This document shows positions 1-10,988 of a stretch of DNA of 64,000 bases, piece after piece (within the stretch, counting starts at the first letter, position 1; each line of letters opens with the position of its first letter). The notes under the pieces were generated by a model. The model made no database searches. It was not told where the DNA came from and was given only the letters and a program-made list of their open reading frames with translations. Position numbers and translations under genes: made by a program. The stretch comes from Tetrahymena thermophila SB210 (lineage: Eukaryota > Ciliophora > Oligohymenophorea > Hymenostomatida > Tetrahymenidae). The stretch spans positions 1 through 64,000 of the forward strand of contig NW_002476516.1 of the NCBI RefSeq assembly GCF_000189635.1, given 5' to 3'.

Positions 1-221
1 CAACCCCACCCCAACCCAAACCCCAACCCCAACCCCAACCCCAACCCCAACCCCAACCCCAACCCCAACCCCAACCCCAACCCCAACCCCAACCCCAACC
101 CCAACCCCAACCCCAACCCCAACCCCAACCCCAACCCCAACCCCAACCCCAACCCCAACCCCAACCCCAACCCCAACCCCAACCCCAACCCCAACCCCAA
201 CCCCAACCCCAACCCCAACCC
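1..221. repeat. Macronuclear telomere, (CCCCAA)n
   Basis: About 37 tandem copies of CCCCAA (the C-strand of G4T2) begin at base 1 and stop at the transition to unique AT-rich sequence. This is the telomere repeat of Tetrahymena and related ciliates and marks the physical chromosome end. The inner copies are perfect. The outermost 25 or so bases contain off-register units (CCCCA, CCCAAA), which could be terminal heterogeneity or end-of-read error. Confidence 0.98.
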
Positions 222-597
222 TTAAATCAAAAACAAAAATAAAATTTTTTATCAGAATATGAAGTTTAGAAATATTAATGATTTGTTTTAATAAACAAAT
301 GATAAAGATTAGTGAATATCTTTAAAAATTTTCCAAATAATTCTATACAAAAAATTAAAATATTTTCAATATGAAAAATAATCCTTTACTTAATTTCTTA
401 ATTCTAATAAAACAGGAATTTATTTTAAACAAAAAATTATTAATTTATTGTATCTAATAATGATCTAGTATATAAATTATAGAAAGATTTAAAAATTACT
501 TATATAAATAAAAGATAACCAAGTAATTATAGATATTTATAATTATTTTGCTAATTCAAATCAGTGTATTTAATATAAAAACAAAAAATTATTAGAA
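222..597. other. Subtelomeric spacer
   Basis: AT-rich sequence between the telomere and the first gene. I see no coding potential, no repeated subtelomeric element and no recognisable signal. It is only 376 bp long, so the first gene lies very close to the chromosome end. Confidence 0.7.
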
Positions 598-1836
598 ATG
601 GCTGTTTGGATTGGATCTCACTATTTTTGGTACTATCAAATACCTCCATTATTGATTCATCTTCTCATAATTACAATATTTGCCGCTAATCAATATAATA
701 TGATACACTTTTTATATATCACTCCAGTGATATTGCTTTTAATGTACAATTCTTATTAATGTTTTTGGAAACCAAAACCTGATTGTAGTACTTTATATAT
801 TGTCTTATTTGGTCTTGGGATTTTTATATTTACAGGAGTATTTCTTGGGGTTTTTATAGGGGTTTTTGGTTAAATATTAAAGTATCCTTTACATGAAGTA
901 CATAATTGCTAAGTTATTGGATAGTTAAAAGTCAATATTATTGGTATTTCAACTTATAGTATACTTTATGTCAATTACGAAAAAGATGGAGAGGTTTTTT
1001 TAGGTTATGGATGCCTTGATGGATAATATTAAGCTACATCTGGCATTAAACCAATTTTTCCTTATCAATTTTATTAATTTGGAGATTCTTACGGTTGCCC
1101 GGATACAAAAGTTGAAGATAGCTATTTTAATACTTTTCAGTAAAGTAGAAATTTACATTATGATGCTTATAAAAATAAGAGAAGTTTTTCATACGACAGC
1201 TGTTTAGAATATTGGACCTTCAGTAAAATTAAACTTCCAAGCTGGATGTGTTTACCTGAAAATTTTCCATATCATAGTTTGAGTAATAAATTAAATAAAT
1301 GTTATATTAGTAGCCATGGAAACTCTTAATAAGCTAAATTAAATTCTTTAAATCGAGCTAACTTAAAGTATGCAACAGATTTTATATTAGTAGGATTTAC
1401 TGATTTTTTGATACCTGTTGACTAATATATAATTTTTTTAATATTTTGCTATTGCCCTTTTATAGTAACTTCAGTTGTAATAACTCTTCCAATATAAAAT
1501 TGTATTTAAAAATAAATAAATAAATCTAAAAATTACTATAAAAAAATTAAACATATCCCTTATTTGGAAAGAGTCTGTGAAAATAATACTGTTTTGGACA
1601 ATGAAAATAGATTTATTTAGATAGAAAAATAAAATAATTTTTGTGATATTTAATAATAAGAACTACAAACTTTAAATTAAAATTATAATAACATTGTATT
1701 AGATAACGAAACATAAAAAAAATCCATTGTTGATAATTACAATTACTAAGAAATTGAGCAAAATGTTTTAAAAGATGGAGAATAAAAAAGCTAAATTAAT
1801 TAATATAAACAAATTCAAAACGATATCAATCTTTGA
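598..1836 (+). CDS. Multi-pass membrane protein of unknown function
   Basis: A single-exon 412-residue frame with TAA/TAG as Gln and TGA as stop. Hydrophobic segments lie near residues 15-35, 40-56, 68-95 and 262-297, which suggests about four to five membrane passes. Between the third and last segments is a roughly 165-residue Cys- and aromatic-rich region (for example YGCLDGQYQ, SYGCPD, LPSWMCLPE) that could be extracellular or lumenal. The last 110 residues are polar and rich in Asn and Gln, probably cytosolic. The ATG is preceded by A-rich sequence and is the first Met in frame. I do not recognise the family. It is the most telomere-proximal gene and converges on the IspF-domain gene, 180 bp away. 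Confidence 0.75.
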
Positions 1837-2016
1837 TTAAAATTTTTAAAAATTTTATATATTACATTTCATCTGTATTTAATATATTTATTGTAAATGT
1901 TAAAAAAAAGTATTTTCTAATTTCCTAATTTTATTTTTTGAGTGTTGATGGAATTGAGTGCTAGCTAAAATATGAAAATTTCTAGTAAATATTCTAAAAC
2001 TTTGCAAAAGTAAGAA

Positions 2017-3663
2017 TCAAACAAACAAAATAAATAATATCAACTAAATTAATATAAAACTAACAACTAAAAATATGATTCTTCCTTTTTAACTTTAAAG
2101 CAGATTTTTAGAATTTGAGATTTAAATCAAATTAATTAATCCATTTTTATCTTTATTTTTTAATTTTGGATTGATTAAAGCCTATTAATCAGAATCAGAT
2201 TTAAAATCTAGCTATCTTTTTACTGTTTAAAGTTAGTTTTCTGTTGCTATTGATTAGTGATTTTCGTTTTACAAAAGCAAAGAGCTTTTTTGAAAATTTG
2301 TAGATTTATTAAATTATTTTTATATTAAACTTACAGCTTTACTTGCTATTCCTTACTGGTTACCTGTAAATCCAAGTTTATCCTCAGTTGTTGCTTTTAC
2401 GCTTATTCTATCAGATTCAATCTTTAATGTATTAGAAATATTTTATTCCATTTAAACTATATAATCAGCCATTTTTGGAGCCTATGCAATTATTACAGCA
2501 TCTATATTTATAATTTTAATTTAATCTTTTTCCATCATTTTTCTAACTATTTCAAGCAGCTTCAAGCTTGAAACATCTTTATATTATGGAGTATTGGGAA
2601 AGAGTTTTCCTATATCTCCATACTTGCATGCTCCAAGCAAAGAATCGATAATTGAATGGACTAATACATCTGCATCAGAATGCCCATCCAACCCTTTGCT
2701 ATGCTTAAGCTCAACTCCACCAATAATTAATTTTCTTCCACTTACTAGCCTATGGACATCATAACCTATACCTACTCTTTACTCAATATCTTAAATTGAC
2801 TCTTGCTTCTCTGTTTTGGTGTATTTAAAATCTACCTATGCTGTATTTTTTAAATTCTCCTATGATTAATTTAAAATTTATATAAAATCTTTGTTATCTT
2901 ATTGTATTTTATCAATTTAATTTTAATATTAATTTGTTTATTGGCTGCTCTCTAATGAAGAAATAGTTTCAAATAAGGGATCCACAATGTTAATTGGACT
3001 ACTATTTTACAAGCTCTTATTTTATCTCAATTATTAGTAAAATTCAATATTTTAGCTAGGCATAACTCCAAATTTATTTGGGCTATTCCATTTTTGTAAA
3101 ATTTATTTAGTATCATTAGAAATAATATCTTTAAAATCCTATTTTTTTTAGCTCTAATAAGTTGTATTCTTACTTCTTTCTGAGTTTAACGAGTTATAGT
3201 TTCTCAATATACTATCTATTTTTTACTAACCTGTTAAGTTTTTTTTTTCTTTTTAATTTCTCCCCCGATAAGAGAGTAAATCATTTTAATTATTATTCTT
3301 ATTATTATTATTACTACTTTAACTATTTTTTGAAGTTGCAATTTTTTCATCAACTTGTGTGTAATTTTTTTAATCTAAATTTTTTGTAATCTATGCATTT
3401 GTAGTGTATGTTTATGCAGATAATTAAAGTAAAGGCTAAGAAACGGTAGGTATATAACTATTAATTTATTATTATTATTATCTAGGAAGGTAAGAAAAAC
3501 TTTATCTCAAGGGTTACTAGTGAATATAGTTTAAGTTAACTTAATTTAGTGGTACTTACAAAGATTATGTAAGATTAATATTTTTTTAATATGTGAAATA
3601 TGGATTTGAGTTAGCAGCAGATATTTTATTGTTTAGAGATCTCTCTATAGGATTGTAATACAT
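2017..3663 (-). CDS. ispF: IspF-domain protein (2-C-methyl-D-erythritol 2,4-cyclodiphosphate synthase) with Q/N-rich N-terminus and C-terminal membrane segment
   Basis: A single-exon 548-residue frame; an in-frame TGA lies just upstream of the ATG. Residues 1 to about 290 are low-complexity and rich in Gln, Asn and Ser. Residues about 295-455 are a full IspF domain: GIGYDVHRL (D302 and H304, metal ligands), LIIGGVEL, the HSDADVLVH stretch (H328 and third metal ligand H336), [23 protein letters not shown], and [12 protein letters not shown]. In bacteria and plastids IspF closes CDP-ME 2-phosphate into MEcPP in the MEP isoprenoid pathway. About 95 further residues end in a roughly 20-residue hydrophobic stretch before the stop, possibly a tail anchor. 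The conserved Gln of AQAPKM is encoded by TAG, so this is a true ciliate nuclear gene. No other MEP gene is visible here. Activity and location are unknown. Confidence 0.88.
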
Positions 3664-4548
3664 TTATTTAATTGTAGAATATTTATCTCAGTAGTAAAAT
3701 AAATTCAGAGTGAAGAATTCTATATGTTTATTTACGATTATGCTATGAATTATATATTTTTTTTTCAAATTATTTTTATTTTTTGACACTTTTTATGTTA
3801 TTAATTAAGATATTTATAATAATTCTATCAAATAATAATTAATATTTATGTAAATTTTATTCCATCTAAATAAATTTTATTTTATAAACTTGTAATAAGA
3901 AAGAAAACTCTATTTTATAAATAAAAATAATATAAAACAGAATCAAAACCTCAAACACAATAAATGTTTTTCTTTTAGCTGCAAAATACAAATAAAATAT
4001 AACTTAATGTAATTTATTTATTTATTAGTAAATCAAATTTATCTCAGTTTCCAGTCGAATTTGTTAAAATTCTTATAAATATGAAAATGAAAATGATAAG
4101 TCTCTAAAAATATTTTTGTGAGAAGTTTATTAAATATGTAAAAAATGATCTAATATTATTTTTATAATAACAATACAAATAATTTATTTTTAGTATTTTT
4201 TTCAAAAATTTATTTTAACAGTAAAAGTTTATTTTTTTAAAAGGAAAATGATTATGCAGAGTTCCTTTATTTATTTACTTTCTTTTAGAAACAATTAATT
4301 AGATTTTACTTTGAAAATAGTTATCGAATTTGAGGAAGAATCTAAAGATTGGATTAACATTATAAAGGAATAGTTAATTATATTAATAAATTCATTCAAA
4401 ATTTAACAAAAATAGTTTTTATATTACCACTTATAACAAAAAATAGTAATCATAAAAAAGAAATAAATATATATATTTAAATATAATAATTATCTAATTA
4501 TAAGTTAAGAAAAAAATTAAAAATATTTCATCGGTCCACTACAAGAAA
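3664..4548. other. Intergenic spacer between divergent genes
   Basis: AT-rich spacer with no coding frame I can support. It lies between the starts of the IspF-domain gene (-) and the ankyrin/DHHC-like gene (+), so it should hold both promoters. No motif stands out. Confidence 0.6.
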
Positions 4549-6792
4549 ATGGGAAAGAAAAATAAAGGAAAGAAATAGGGATAAGATAATAGCGAATAGC
4601 ATTAGAATGAAGATATAGGCAGCGTGCCAGCCGAACATATAATTAATGATTAGGAAATCTTAGAGAATAGTGCTGTGCTCATTTAGCCAAACTAACATTA
4701 GCAAAAGATAATAGAAGAATTGCTTAAAGATGAAGATGGAGAAAATAATAATAAAGAGGAAGATTTAAAAGAAAAGAAACCTGAAGAAGAAACTCAAAAC
4801 AATAAAGATACTGACTCCCTTTCTGATGTTTAAATCATCTAAAAATAGTCTGATCTTATTGAAGTAGAGGATAAAAATTAAATTTAAGAAACTAATAATC
4901 AGCAATTTACAACTCCCTTATCAGATAGCATTCAATAATAATTCAACAGTCAGCAATAAAGCCAAACTTAAAATTTAAATGCTACAGTTGAAATAACTAG
5001 CTAGAGTACTCAAGATTAGAGCTAATTATAATAGTAAGAAGAAGTTCGTTTTGTAGTAGATATCTTTGATTAAGCAAGAGCAGGAAACATCTTGCCATGG
5101 GCATATGCAGTAGATAATTAATTAATCAACCCACTTTAATTTGATAATGAAGGCTTCCATTTAATACACAGAGCTAGCATGTATAATTAGATAGATGCTG
5201 TTCACTCTCTTATTTAAAAGCACAAAGTTCCTGTTGATTTACGAGACAAAACTCATTAATAAACTCCATTAATTATCGCATCTAAATATGGACATTTTAA
5301 GCTCATGAAATACCTTGTAGATATGGGAGCTAACGTAAGTGCTTGCGACTCAGATTAGTTTACTCCAGTTTAGAATACTGTTATGAATCGCTTCAAGCTA
5401 TAAACTATTTATTTAATGAGCAAAGGAGCTGATCTTACAGCTTTAGATTAGCACAATTGCAACATAGCACATCGTGCTGCATTCAACAACGATGTTCCTA
5501 TGCTTTAGATTATTAACTAAGTTGCTAAAAGTCTATTTGAATAAAAAGATAAGTTTAATCTCGCACCTGTTGGAAGAGCAATAACAAATGATTCACATCA
5601 GGCTTTTTAATATCTCTAAAGAACTTCTCCCATTCCTGTTCCAGATAAATTCTACAATACAATGCCAAACAAATGTATGGGTAATATGATTAAGGTAGAA
5701 TACTAAAAGTAAAATATACCATTTTTTTCTAAGTAATGGCTTTTAAATTGTTATAAGTCACGTCCTAAAGACTTGTGCATATTTATGTATGCAATCATGA
5801 TTGGTACACTATACTACCATTTTGTGCTACAAACAGGAATTCTTTATCACAAATCAATTCAACACTACTACTTCTGTAATGTCATACATGGCTTGACTGC
5901 ATTTTTGATGACATATATTTTTATTTTTGTTTTAAAATCCGAATGCCCTTCCCAAAATTTAAAGCTTGGTTTACACAATGGTGTTAAAAATATAAATTTC
6001 CGTAAACTTGATATAAGCAAAGTAGATTTTCAACATCTAGATAGACTTTTCGGGTATGGAGGAAAAGACGAGACAGGAGATGAAATTGACGAAGAAGATG
6101 ATGAATAATTACATTAATAATAAGATAATCGCTTAAATAGTTAGAAAAAATGTTAACCACCAAAACGCACAAGATTAAATTTCTTAGATTATGTAGCAAT
6201 TTTAGTTGAAAATAATAAATTTTCTGAATTAAAAAAATTTAATGACAATAACGTCTGTTATGAATGCTTAGATATTAAAGAAAATCGTTAACATCACTGT
6301 GATAAATTTGGGTTCTGTGTTTAAAATTTCTCACATTTCAGTGTAGTTTTTGATAAATTGATTGTTAGAGGAACAAATAGTGGAAAATATTACTTAATAA
6401 TATCTCTACAATGGGTACTTTTGGTTCTCTTTTTTGTAGCAAATTATCTTTATTGCTCTACTAAATATAGCTTTTAAGGCTCATTTATTTGGACATTTGC
6501 TGAGATTCCATTTATTTACTATAACAATTCAGAATGGAAATATTTAGCAATTTATGCTTTTGCTTGCATATTATACTACTTAGCATCTCTTTATTTCTTC
6601 ATTGAAACTTTTGGCTTAATAATGAATCTTACCCGTTACGAAATATTTTATCCTAATAGATGCCATTATTTCTATCCAAGCAAAAACATTTAAGAAATTA
6701 CTTTAGGTAGAGCTTATGGTCCATAAAGTGGCGGCTCTACATTCTTTAAGTATTATGAAAACCCTTATTCCAATTGTAAAAAAAGATAATGA
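4549..6792 (+). CDS. Ankyrin-repeat, DHHC-family membrane protein with degenerate active site
   Basis: A single-exon 747-residue frame. Residues 1 to about 185 are acidic and Gln/Asn-rich. Ankyrin repeats span about 203-345 (TPLIIASKYGHFKLMKYLV and IAHRAAFNNDVPML are typical). Then come two membrane segments, a loop, a cysteine-rich block from about residue 569, and two more membrane segments. This is the order of ankyrin-type palmitoyl acyltransferases such as HIP14/zDHHC17. In the block, CYEC, a nine-residue gap and HC match the family spacing, but the DHHC position reads SHFS and the downstream NC-[IV]-G is KLIV. The catalytic Cys and several zinc Cys are therefore gone. The NLTRYE and ENPYSNC near the C-terminus resemble the family's TTxE region and NP motif. 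It is probably an inactive homologue acting as a scaffold; that last point is inference. Confidence 0.8.
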
Positions 6793-8003
6793 TAGGTTTT
6801 TTAATCTTATTAAACAATTAATTATAAAATGTTGAAAGTTTGTGGTATTTATTTTGATAATTCTACTCGACCTTTAAATTAATTATTTATTATTTGATTA
6901 TTTTAAGATACTAGGTAATATTTAGATATAAAACTATTTATTTATTGTGGTATTTTTATTTTGAATTTAACTAATTAATTAATTTCTTACTGCTATTTGC
7001 ACATACATTTTAGTTAATTAATTTATTAAAAACTAAAATTGAAGTTTTCTTTTATTTGTAAATTATTTTTACAATATTAGACTTAATAAAACGAAAGCTA
7101 TGAAAATAGTAAAAAATTATTTAGCTCCTTTTAAATAGTAAAAAAATATGTGGTGGCTTGCAAATAGATTTTAATTTTACAAATTTAGAGATTTTAAACA
7201 ATTATTTATGAGCTTTATAGTTCAATTTTATCAAATAATTCTTCAGTATTTAAAAATAAATTTGATTTTTGTTTGGAAGATAATTTATTTAAGTAGTAAA
7301 ATAAAACAAAATTTATTTGTTTTTGAAATCTTCACTTTTCCCTTACTCATACAAAAATATTATTTATTTGACTTATCAAATATATTATTTTTAGATTTTA
7401 GTACTTATATTTAAGATATGTTATTTCCAATAGTTTTCTTTTTTAGTGATTAAATAAATAAATTAGATTTTAGTTTTGAAAAAAGAATAAACTGAAAAGT
7501 GTAAATTGAGCAGAAGTAAGATTTTTTAATTTAGAAATTACAAAAAAATTTGAATGATATTTTCCTTTTTCTTTATATTTTTATTTTTAAAAAGATTTAT
7601 TTAAATTTTCTATTGATTTAAAAAATGTTTTGCATTTGTATAAAATTTTTAAATAATTATAAATATTTGTTAATATTAATTTGGAGGAAATTTTAATTTA
7701 GAATAACATTTTATCATTTAAAAATAAATTAAAAAAATTATTTAAATTAAAAATTAAATTATTCTGATTATTTATATATTTTTATTTAAATAAAAATTTA
7801 ACACTTAATTGTAAAAAAAATTACTTTAAAATTTAAAAAATTAAATAGAATGTTTTAATAAAAATTTAGCATTACAATACTAAAATAAGTTAGCTTTTAA
7901 TATCTGTTTTTATGACTTTTCCATTTAGTATTTTTCTTTTTTTTTAATTATTATGTGGACGATTTTTATTTTTTTAGAATTTTTTTTGATGTCATTTTCA
8001 TAT

Positions 8004-8050
<47 letters not shown>

Positions 8051-8320
8051 TTCATTTGCTTTTATTGAATTTAAGAAGATTACTTGATATAATTAAACAT
8101 ACATTAAAATGTTTAATAATATATAACTATAGTGAGTGAAATAATCACTTATTTGAATTTTTGGATTTAAATATGATGTAATATCAAAAAATAAAACTTA
8201 TGTAATACTATTATAAAATGAAATATATATGTTATGAACACATAGATTTAAATAAAATTAATTATACATTTCAAATTTATTTATAAATATATGTGAAAGT
8301 GTTGGTCAGTATTAAGTTAA
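6793..8320. other. Intergenic spacer
   Basis: AT-rich spacer between two convergent genes. Apart from a TTTA microsatellite near its end it contains only short chance frames. Confidence 0.6.
8001..8052. repeat. (TTTA)n microsatellite
   Basis: Thirteen or so uninterrupted copies of TTTA run through this stretch in the spacer downstream of the EBP1 homologue. It is likely length-polymorphic; no function is implied. Confidence 0.9.
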
Positions 8321-10988
8321 TCATTTCTTATCCTTCTTAAGAATGGGAGTCTATTTTATTTTAATAAGTAATTGTTTAAATATATTAGCTAAATTTAATT
8401 TAAATAATTATTTACATCGAGGAGAGCCTTAATTTTTTCATCAGTAATGGTGTTTTCGGGTTTGAAGCCAGCAAGATCAAGAGGAAGACCGGAGAGGATG
8501 AGGGTTTACTTGGGCATGATAGCAACAGTGTATTTGAAGTGAGCAACGTATTCACCCTTCTTTTCAGTGAGAACGGGGTAACCGTTGAGTAAGTCGTGCT
8601 TAAGGCATTCAGAAACACCCAACTTAGTGGAGATTTCGTCTTCGAAGTTTCTGGTGGAGAAGCAGAGAGCGGGGAACTTTTCGCAAAGGGTGTGGAAGAA
8701 AGCTCTACCGTGCTTGGTCTTCAAGTTGTAAGCTCTTTCTAAAGCTCTCTTGTAGACGGTGGTTCTTAATTCGGTTTCCTTGGTCTTACCTTCACCAGTA
8801 GAAACGAAGATATCGATAGCAAAGACTTCGTGGACAGCGTATTCGTGTTCTTCAACTCTTTGGTCGAAAGTTTCCTTGTTTAAGATAACGTTGTTACCGT
8901 CTATCAAGTACTTGTTTAAGTCGTGGGACAAGACACCTTCAATAGCATTGCACTTGAAAGATTCGATGGTCTTGGAAATAACTTCAGTGGTCTAATTAAA
9001 TTAAATAAATTAAAATTAGAAATATTGTTTATAAAATTATCTATTCAAAAATGTAAAAACTAATGAATGAATGATAGCTTGCTTATTTGCTTTTAATAAA
9101 ATATTTAAGTTTTGATTCAAAAATTTTTATTTATCATTTTATTTGTTTGTATTGATTTTAATTAATTAGGGTTTTTTTTTAATTGATTAGAGTTATTTGC
9201 TTTGCTAGCTATTAGAAATATATTTTGGTGGGCTCGATAAATTAATCAGTCAATAAGCTAGTCTGTTATTTATTATATGGCTATTTTTATTTTGCTTAAC
9301 TTTTTTTTAATCTTTTTTGTTTGATTTCTTAATTGTGCTATTGTTAACTCTACTTCACTAATTCTACACTTTTTTTATTCAGTTTTTTTTGTAAGCCTTA
9401 AAGTAAATAAATAACTTGCTGCTTGGTTACATTTCAAGAAAGTCTTTTAAAATGCTTAGTGTTTTTTACTATTTTTTAATAATAGATAAAGAAAGAAACT
9501 ATTTATTTGGTATCTAAGAATAGAGATTATACCTTCTATTTAATTTTATTTTAATTTATTCTTTCTTTATTTTCATATCAGAGAATATTAGGAAGAATTA
9601 TTACTAACTAACTAACTAATTTGCTTTTAAAATTTTTATGTTTTTTTATCTAAGATGTAAAACTAGAAACTACTTAAGTGGCAGCAAGCAAATTGTTACT
9701 GAAAATTTCTCTGTAAGATAGGCGTTTTTTAAATAAATTAATATTTATTTTGTCAGTTTATTAACTGAACATCAGAGAACTAACTATTTGAAATTAGCCT
9801 AGTGGTAGAATTATTTTATATTATTTAAATACTATGTATTTTATAATTTTGTTGTGTCATAAATCACTTAAAGATTTATTTTGTTTTACCCTTCAGCTAT
9901 CAAAAATGGATTTACATTTCGAATATCTAATGGAATGCTATTTCATTTTAATAAAAATATTACTTCAGTGTTCTTGGAACCGGGCTTGACGGTTCTGAGA
10001 GCAGCTTGGAGGGCTTAGTAAGCAGCAACGACGACGTCAGCCTTTCTACCTTCAACGGGGGCAGCCTTATCAGCCTTAGCAACAACAGTGTGAGCAGCTA
10101 AAGCGATGAAACCGTCAATATGGGCACCTAAGTCACTATTATTATAAAATATTGTTTATTATAGTTTAGAGAAATTGATTAATATTTTTTACATCTTGAC
10201 GACATCACCTTCCTTGATGATGGCGAATTCCTTTTCCTTATCTTCAGAGTCGGAGACGAGGGGAGAGTAGTGACCAGCAATTTCGTTAACGGAAATGCAA
10301 ACGGGGAAAGCGGGTCCCTTTTCGAGTTTCTTCTTGGTGTATTGCTTGGCCAACTAAAAAATAAAAAAAATATATTAATTTTTATATATGTGCTAGGTAA
10401 AGATATAAATTTGGAATCAAATATGTAATTTATAGCTAATTCTACTTGAAAGTATGAATATTTAAATGGGGAAGATTACAAACTTTTAGTTTTATTAGCT
10501 AAATTACTAACTTCAAATTTTATGTTTAGATTCCTATTTTTGGTTTTTTTTTTTAAGGCTACATGTTAAGTAGCAATGATTAGGACAAAATAATCAAATA
10601 ATTACTTCAGAGTCGATGAGCTTGTCACCAAAGTCGCAAATATCAACAACCTTAGCACCAGGAACGACCTTTTCAATGACCTTTTCTAAGACAACTATTT
10701 TTAGAAAAATAAAAGGATTAGTTAAAAAGTAGCGATAGATTCAAATTATTTAGATTCTATAAAAGTAGAATAGGGTTAACAAAGAGAAATTCATATTGAG
10801 TATGAATTTTGGAAATTAAAGGCAATCATTTCTGAAAAACTGAATGTAGTTTCTTATTTCAGATTTGACTCCTCTGAATCAGCAAATAAAGAAATAAGCT
10901 TACAGTTGGCGACCTTGCCTGCAGCTTGGTACTTATCGAGGACACCGGGGGTGGCGAGGGTTTCTTCCTTTTGATCTTCGTAATCCAT
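8321..10988 (-). CDS. EBP1: EBP1 / PA2G4 (proliferation-associated 2G4) homologue
   Basis: Six exons: 10904-10988, 10606-10694, 10193-10353, 9964-10135, 8416-8991 and 8321-8350. They sum to 1113 nt, 370 residues. The protein follows human PA2G4 along its length: GPAFPVCISVNEIAGHYSP, KIDLGAHIDGFIA, VKPGSKNTE, EGVLSHDLN, VHEVFAIDIFVSTGEGK, RAFFHTLCEKFPA, and a Lys-rich tail TPILKKDKK. EBP1 is a pseudo-methionine-aminopeptidase: it keeps the pita-bread fold but not catalysis. It binds the ribosome exit tunnel and structured RNA and takes part in ribosome biogenesis. The exons use many C-ending codons (GTC, ATC, CTC, AAG), unlike neighbouring genes, which fits high expression. The last exon codes only ten codons including the stop. 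All junctions are GT/AG and preserve frame. Confidence 0.93.
8992..9963 (-). other. Long intron 4 of the EBP1 homologue
   Basis: This 972-bp GT...AG intron separates the exon ending KNTE from the exon starting TTEVISK. It is much longer than the other introns in the window (57-269 bp). I see no nested gene in it on either strand. Confidence 0.8.

Noticed and set aside
2017..3663. Bacterial contamination as the source of the IspF sequence
   Set aside because: The domain uses TAA/TAG as Gln, is AT-rich like its surroundings and is continuous with ciliate-type Q/N-rich sequence and a telomere-linked contig.
7208..7414. 68-codon ORF in the spacer
   Set aside because: Low-complexity hydrophobic reading in AT-rich DNA with no homology or splice partners.
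8001..8052. Tandem TTTA array and other short tandem repeats as CRISPR-like arrays
   Set aside because: Simple microsatellites without spacers, in a eukaryotic chromosome.
8412..8995. Two overlapping plus- and minus-strand standard-code ORFs at 8412-8618 (-) and 8759-8995 (+)
   Set aside because: They are out-of-frame shadows of EBP1 exon 5; the homologous reading is the minus-strand frame 8416-8991.
9790..9830. tRNA-like D-arm (TAGCCTAGTGGTAGAAT)
   Set aside because: No matching acceptor stem, anticodon arm or T-loop (GGTTCRA) could be found around it; it lies within an intron of EBP1.
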